64,000 nucleotides of DNA, taken from NCBI GenBank assembly GCA_027924585.1, contig BSBM01000307.1:10500001-10564000 (forward strand). The letters run 5' to 3'. Position numbers and translations under genes: made by a program. Shown here one piece after another: positions 58,335-64,000 of the stretch. The DNA comes from Larix kaempferi (taxonomy: Eukaryota; Streptophyta; Pinopsida; Pinales; Pinaceae). The notes beneath the pieces were generated by a model. That model did no database searches. It saw only the letters and a list, made by a program, of their open reading frames with translations, and had not been told where the DNA came from. Position 1 is the first letter of the stretch, and the number at the start of each line of letters is the position of its first letter.

Positions 58335-60405
58335 TGTCTACAGCGTCCATTTCAGGATCAGAGTGAAGGGGTCTTTTGCCATTGTAAAAGGACAAGTCTG
58401 GGCTTGGTTATGTAAAAGTGTTGCTCTAGCGGTACTCAAGACCCATGGTCTGGTCATGGCAGGTCTTCTTGGTTTTCATTCCAGGAAGTGTTGGCTTAGT
58501 GGCACTGTTAACTGCCTCTTGATGGGTGGATGTCCCTCGTCTTGTTGGTCCATTTGGGCCCTAGGTTGGTGTCTAGTGCTTCATGGGATGGGTCCACTAT
58601 TACACATAGCTTAGGGGCTCCTAGCCACACTTATTTTTTGCTATATATGAGGTGATTGCACATGAAAGAAGTCATATCTAGCTTAGCACACCTCCTTTAT
58701 GCCCACTTGGACCTTCTTCTTCATTGTATGACCCATCCTCTTGGTACATATATGCTCACATCACCATGACATCATCCTCATCCAGAGAGCTTTACCTTGC
58801 TAAAGGGGAGGACGTTGAGGGATCTTCTACATTGTTGGGGTTAGTTGGGGTATGACATCCTCCTCCAACTTGCCACTCCACTCGGTTGAATCCATTTGCA
58901 TCATTTTTATCATTATCTTTAGTCTTTTGTGGCTTAGTCCCCGGCTTGTGGGTGACAAGCCCCTAGTTTTAAGTTATTTTTACTTTATGTAAGGTAGGCT
59001 CTAAAACTTCAAAAAGTCAAGGAAGCCTCATATAAATAAGGCTTATAACTTTCATTTGTAAATATGGACAAGAGCTCTAATATGTATTTTTTCTTTTTAT
59101 CTTGGTATATTCGAGATTTTGAGTGATGCGCACCTCTCTCTTCGGCTTGTGACGAATGGTGAATGGTGAATTTTCTAGGGTTTATGCTATCTTGCAAGGT
59201 TGATCCTAAGAATGGTTGTGGATAAGGAAGGAACAAAGAAGTATCTCTTACTCTCTTTCTTGGTTGATGTTGGTAAAATCTCTTCATTTTCTTGTTTGAC
59301 ATTGTTTTTGCACGTTGGGTAAGGTAAATTAGGGTTTTTTATCGACATCTTGTCAACTTTGTTTGAGGAGATCTTCCCCTTGAAGGATCTCTCCACTATG
59401 GGCCTTGGAGTTCATCTTTTTCCCTAATTAGGATTTTTTGGCTACTTTGACCTAATATCATGTTACGAGCCTCTTGCCCTACTAGTTGGTAAATCTTGAA
59501 TAGCCAAATTGAGTAGGGACGTTGACTTCGATCTCTAATTTCCCTCGGGTTGAAAGGACTAAGGTCATAACCCCTTCCCATCACTCTTTGGTATCAAAAT
59601 TCTCTTGTACATTTATCACAAAAAATCCAAAAAGATATTATACCAAAAAAACCCTAAAACTTAGAAAAAATTATATCTCAAAAAATACTTGCAATTTGAA
59701 AATTTTGTATGGATATAAAAATGCGCCCTAGTTGAATTAATGGTATATCGTTGAGGGTATTTCATCATGTGGTTGGATTGTGTTGTTTTGGGTGACACGT
59801 GCATGCTAGGGTTTGGTGTTGCAGATCTATTATTGTAGGTACAGCAGGTATATCAAGCACATTTGCTAAGTCTAAAGGCCAGAAGAGTGGGTTTCTATTT
59901 GAGGGTTGTTATAAAGCTCATATCATATCAGATATTCTATTTTCATAATTGTTTTGAGGCCCTCTCCTTCACCCTATTGCTCATCCCCCTTACCCTACTA
60001 TACAAGATACACTTCATATGATAAGGATGACATTGTTATGACTGATTTTAATCAAGTTTTTTGAGATATATCAATTGCTGCAATCCTATATTCACATTAT
60101 TTGTCTTGAGATCCATGATAAAGTTCTATAACTCCTCCCTCTCTTTCTGTGATTTTTATGCTTCAATGTTTTGACTCCATAAGGAACTGATCTACACTGA
60201 GAGGTTTCTTGGGAAAGGTGTTTGTGTATTGTCTAGGTAATCACATATATCATTCACCAAGTTCTAAGGACTCCCTCTAGGTCTTAGGAGTTGACCTAAT
60301 GTGTTCAATAAGCTAGGTTGTGGTGACATTGGGCTCTAGTTTCTCCCGTGCTTACCACTCGTTGCACTGGGATCTGTAACCTCGATCGTGGGTATTATTT
60401 GTGCA
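58335..60405 (+). repeat. 5' LTR of a coding-poor LTR element
   Basis: It starts TGTCTACAGCGTCC and ends TTTGTGCA, 11 bp before a tRNA-Asp-type primer site. The TATA box is at 59031-59040. It aligns over nearly its whole length with 61411-63782, clearly diverged, so the insertion is old. Confidence 0.8.
59031..59040 (+). promoter_or_regulatory. LTR TATA box
   Basis: TATAAATAAG in the 5' LTR; the same box is at 62091-62100 in the 3' LTR. Confidence 0.55.
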
Positions 60406-60416
60406 ATAATATTTTT

Positions 60417-60434
60417 TGGCGCCATTACCAAGGA
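60417..60434 (+). promoter_or_regulatory. Primer binding site, tRNA-Asp type
   Basis: TGGCGCCATTACCAAGGA against the tRNA-Asp complement TGGCGCCGTTGCCGGGGA (14 of 18), just inside the 5' LTR. Confidence 0.8.
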
Positions 60435-61410
60435 CGCTTGAAGATTGTTGCATAACATTTGGGGCATATTGCTCAAGTCCGCTTAACAAGAACGACAAAT
60501 TTGGTAAGAAAGTTGAGGTAAGTGTTTGTTTTTTTACTATGATGAGATTATTGTTAAGGGCTAACCTTGCATGTCTTATTTGGCGACTCCACTTAAGAAA
60601 ATTACGAACAAAGAAGTACACTTCAAGACAGAAGCCTTAGCTATTGACATTGTCGAGTGTAGAGGTGAGCATATCCGCCAATTAAGAAGAAGAGCTCATC
60701 TTGGCGACTCCCAGAGTTCAAAATCGGCTAGTCGATGCCCTAGCAACATCTGCTTTTGTTCTTTACCCTTGTGAGGCCATTCGAGAATCGAAAAAAGTGC
60801 AACCTCATTATGTAGGGTTCCTTCTTGTTTTTGAGGGTCATTTGGGGCAACAAATAGAACTTAGTGAGCAGGCTTATAATGATGGCAGTTTGTACTTAAG
60901 CCCTATCCAAGCTTGGATAGAGGGGGATTGTGAAAGAGGCACTACTTCTTGGCAAGAATTTAAAGGCATCCAGGTTTGTGCTCTCTTCCATTGTTCCAGC
61001 CCATTCCGATGAAGGCAATATTCAACTCACCATTGATGTGATTTTGTCTTGGACTATTGCCAAAGGCAAAGGAAGAAGCGCTGGCATGAATAGTATGTTA
61101 AGGTGGCTTCACTAGTAGTATGATTTCACTTGACTTCTATCTTGCACCATACTTAGCGTAGGAAGGTAACTTGCATAATCTCTTGCATTAGTTTCATTTG
61201 ATTTTGTCATTTACTTTTACCAATCTATTATGCTTGTTGTTTATTGTATTTCATTTTGATTTGAACAAGGCAGGACAGAAGTGTCTCCCTCTTATGCATT
61301 TGAAATATTTGTTGTTAGGTCTACATGTTCTAGGAGATTCTAGGGGGTTCTCATACACTCCCGAGAAGAGCACATGTCACGTAGTTGGAGCCATCTGTTA
61401 TGCCTCAGTT
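60435..61410 (+). pseudogene. Short internal region with pol-like scraps
   Basis: After a leader like that at 41600 (CTTGCATGTCTTATTTGGCG), the frame RVQNRLVDALATSAFVL and PCEAIRESKK resembles the end of the RNase H region of Tat-type gypsy pol. It runs into the SPIQAWIEGDCE / LRWLH module (60866-61113) also found at 43540-43799. A frameshift near 60970 separates the two halves. There is no RT, protease or integrase in about 980 bp, so the element depends on others. Confidence 0.55.
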
Positions 61411-63782
61411 TGTTTGTAGTGTCCCTTTCAGGATATACTAGTAACCAAAGCGAAGAGGTCTTTTGCCATTGTAAAAGGCCAAGTCTGGGCTTGGTTATGT
61501 AAAAGTGTTGGTGTAGTGGGGCTCAAGGGCCATGGTCTGGTCATGGTAGGTCCTCTTAGTTTTCATTCCAGGAAGTGTTGGCTTAATGGCATTGTTGACT
61601 GCCTCTTGATGGGCGAACGTCCCCTGTCTTGTTGGGCCATTTGGGCCGTAGGTTGGTGTCCAGTGCTTCTTGGGATGGGTTAATTAGGACACATGGCTTA
61701 GGGGCTCCTAGCCACACTTATTTTTTGTCATATACAAGGTGATTGCGTGTGTAAGGGTTGTCATACCCGATTTAGCACACCTCCTTTATGCCCACTTGGA
61801 CCTTCTTCCTCATTGTATGACCCCTCTCTTGGAACATATATGCTCACATCACCATGACGTCATCCTCATCCAGAGAGCTTTACCTTGCTAAAGGGGAGGA
61901 AGTTGAGGGATCTACATTGTTGGGCTTAGTTGGGGCATGATGTTCTCCTCTAGCTCGTCGATCCACTCAATTGAAGCCATTTGCATCATTTTTATCATTA
62001 TTTTTACTCTTTTGTCACTTAGTCCCTGGCTTATGGGTGGCAAGCCCTAGGTAGGCTCTAAAACTTCAAAAAGTGAAGGCGGCAACCTCATATAAATAAG
62101 GCTTCTAACTTTAATTTGTAAACATGGACAAGGGTTCTAATATGTACAAGTGATGTCCACCTCTCTCTTTGGCTTGTGATGAACAGTGAATGGTGAATTT
62201 TCTAGGGCTTATGCTATCTTGCAAGGTTGATCCTAAGAATGGTTGTAATAACTCATGGCTAAGGAAGGACCTAAGAAGTATCTCTTGCTCTCTTTCTTGG
62301 TTGATGTCGGTAAGATCTCTTCATTTTCTTGTTTGACATTGCTTTTGCACCTTGGGCAAGGTAAATTGAGGTTTTTTACAATGTTCGCCCAAGTTTCCGG
62401 GACGTGGCGACACGGGGGCGGGGAAACGCAGAAACGACATATGTACAAGTACCCCCCCAAATTTTAGGAAACGTCGACGGGTACGTCGGGGTCTTCAACG
62501 TAGGGGACCCCACCAGGAATACTACAAAAATTTTAGTAGAATACATAAAAATTGAAAGTTAGAGCATAAGTCATTAAACCTTTTAATTTTATAATCTAAG
62601 GATTAATACAAGTTTACAGCATACATCAAGTGAAATAAAATGAAATACAACCATACAAAAGCTATAACTGATAAAAATAATTCAGAAATACAACCATATT
62701 GAATAGCGAAATGAAATTGAGGCTACTGAGAAGGAAAATAGTGGACAAACGTGGCCCTTTATCATTTAATTTTTTATTTTTTGGTAAAAACTTGTCAAAG
62801 GAAATGTGGGGACGCCATTTTTAGGAGGGAAACGTTTCCCTTTTGTGTTTCCTTCAGTTTCTTCAAATGGGGACGTGGGGGAGACGTTTCCAATGGAGTT
62901 TCCAAGTTTCCGAAACGTGTGGGGGCGTGGAAGCGTGTTTCCTACCCTTGGGGACGTGTACCCATGTAACACTAGTTTTTTATCGGCATCCTGGCAACTT
63001 TGTTTAAAGAGACCTTCCACTTGAAGGAGCTCTCCACTGTGGGCCTTGGAGTTGGTAAATCTTGAAATAAAAGCTGACCTTCCACTTGTTTAAAGAGACC
63101 TAGTATCAAGTTACTAGCCTCTTGCCCTAGTTGGTAAATCTTGAATAGCCAAATTGAGTAGGGACGTTGACCTCGATCTCTAATTTCCCTCGGGTTGAAA
63201 GGACTAAGGTCATAACCCCTTCCCATCAATCTTTTTTATCAAAATTATTTATACATTTATTACAAAAATCCAAAAAACTATAATATCGAAAAAAAAACTA
63301 AAAATTAGAAAATGTTATATCTCAAAAAATACTTACAATTTGAAAATTATTTATGGATAGAAAAATGTGCCCTAGTTGAATTAAGGGTAGATCTCTAAGG
63401 GCGTTTTCATCCTATGGTTGGACTGTGTTGTTTTGCGAGGGTTTGGTGTTTCAGATATGTTATTGCAGGTACAACATGTATATAAAGCACTTTTGCCAAG
63501 ACTGAAGGCCAAAAAAGGCAGTTTTGGGGCCTAAATTGCGGGAGGGTTGGAGATTCAATGGAGAACGTGTTAATCGAGACAACACTCTATTTCAGGGATA
63601 TTATAAAGCTCATATCAGATCTGACATTCTATTTTCAGAACTGTTTTGAGGCCTCTCCTTCACCCTATTGCTCATCCCCCTTACCCTACTATACAAGGTA
63701 CAGTTCATCTGATAAGGATGACATTGTTATGACTGATTTTTATCAAATTTTCTGAGATATATTAACTGCTGCAGTCCTATAA
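61411..63782 (+). repeat. 3' LTR with an inserted hAT-like element
   Basis: It starts TGTTTGTAGTGTCC and follows the 5' LTR to CTGCAGTCCTATA at about 63782. There it diverges, so the last 330 bp are missing or replaced. The TATA box is at 62091-62100. The hAT-like element at 62379-62974 interrupts it. Confidence 0.75.
62379..62974. mobile_element. Non-autonomous hAT-like element, 596 bp, with empty site in the sister LTR
   Basis: Flanked by perfect 8-bp GTTTTTTA copies (62371-62378 and 62975-62982). The sister LTR at about 59334 reads straight through GGGTTTTTTATCGACATC without it. Ends CAATGTTCGCC and, on the complement of the right, TAGTGTTACATG share the ATGTT/GTGTT core. Both ends carry many GGAAACG and GGGGACG repeats. 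No coding capacity. Confidence 0.85.
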
Positions 63783-64000
63783 CAGCAGTTTATAACTCAA
63801 TTAACTTTATTACATATGTAGCCTTATATCTTAACACCTCTGCATAAGGCATACATTGTTGACAGATAAGAAACTGAAATCAAATACATATACTTGAATG
63901 AAAACACATAGACTAAAACCTAAATAAAGGTAGTCATCCTTCAAATGCTTCTTCTTTGACCACAATCGTTGGACTAAGATGAGCTCCATCAAGTTTCCTC
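63783..64000. other. Window end, nothing recognised
   Basis: Sequence unlike the sister LTR; no coding signal for the missing N-terminus of the C3HC protein was found. Confidence 0.4.

Noticed and set aside
58306-58614. 102-residue plus-strand open frame
   Set aside because: It starts in copia codons and runs into LTR sequence; no protein family resemblance.

Overview
The window reads as nuclear DNA of a seed plant with a large, repeat-choked genome. A conifer or other gymnosperm is the best guess, inferred from one very long intron and many old, nested LTR retrotransposons; no sequence marker here fixes the species. There are no rRNA, tRNA, CRISPR or prokaryotic-style features.

The only host gene I can support lies on the minus strand. 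It encodes a C3HC zinc-finger protein of the plant ILP1 / animal ZC3HC1 (NIPA) family. Five exons are visible (55526-55403, 55277-54919, 25280-23711, 20805-20570, 20323-20231), all joined by in-phase GT-AG junctions and giving 793 residues up to the stop. The N-terminal exon or exons lie beyond base 64000. The intron between 54918 and 25281 is 29.6 kb and holds a stack of transposons.

Bases 1-15700 (outside the gene, plus strand) hold the end of one Ty1/copia element (to about 2911) and then a second copia element (3516-14223). The second is broken by a truncated Ty3/gypsy element (4104-8570) and by two related AT-rich inverted-repeat elements (9078-10294 and 10921-11797). A decayed hAT transposase tail follows at 15270-15720. 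Bases 15721-20230 hold nothing I recognise.

Inside the giant intron are, in order: a structurally complete hAT transposon with an 818-residue transposase and a perfect 8-bp target duplication (26838-30504); Ty3/gypsy scraps (31400-32170); an 833-bp non-autonomous hAT-like element (33271-34103); a hairpin-rich non-coding stretch (34850-37650); a gag-only LTR element with a reiterated tRNA-Asp primer site (39571-43887); and a nearly full minus-strand copia element (43888-53690), itself split by a 4.08-kb insertion (46741-50822).

Upstream of the first visible exon (55527-64000, presumably another intron) are a hAT remnant, a copia remnant, and an LTR element with two LTRs (58335-60405 and 61411-63782). 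The second LTR carries a 596-bp hAT-like element whose empty site is preserved in the first LTR.
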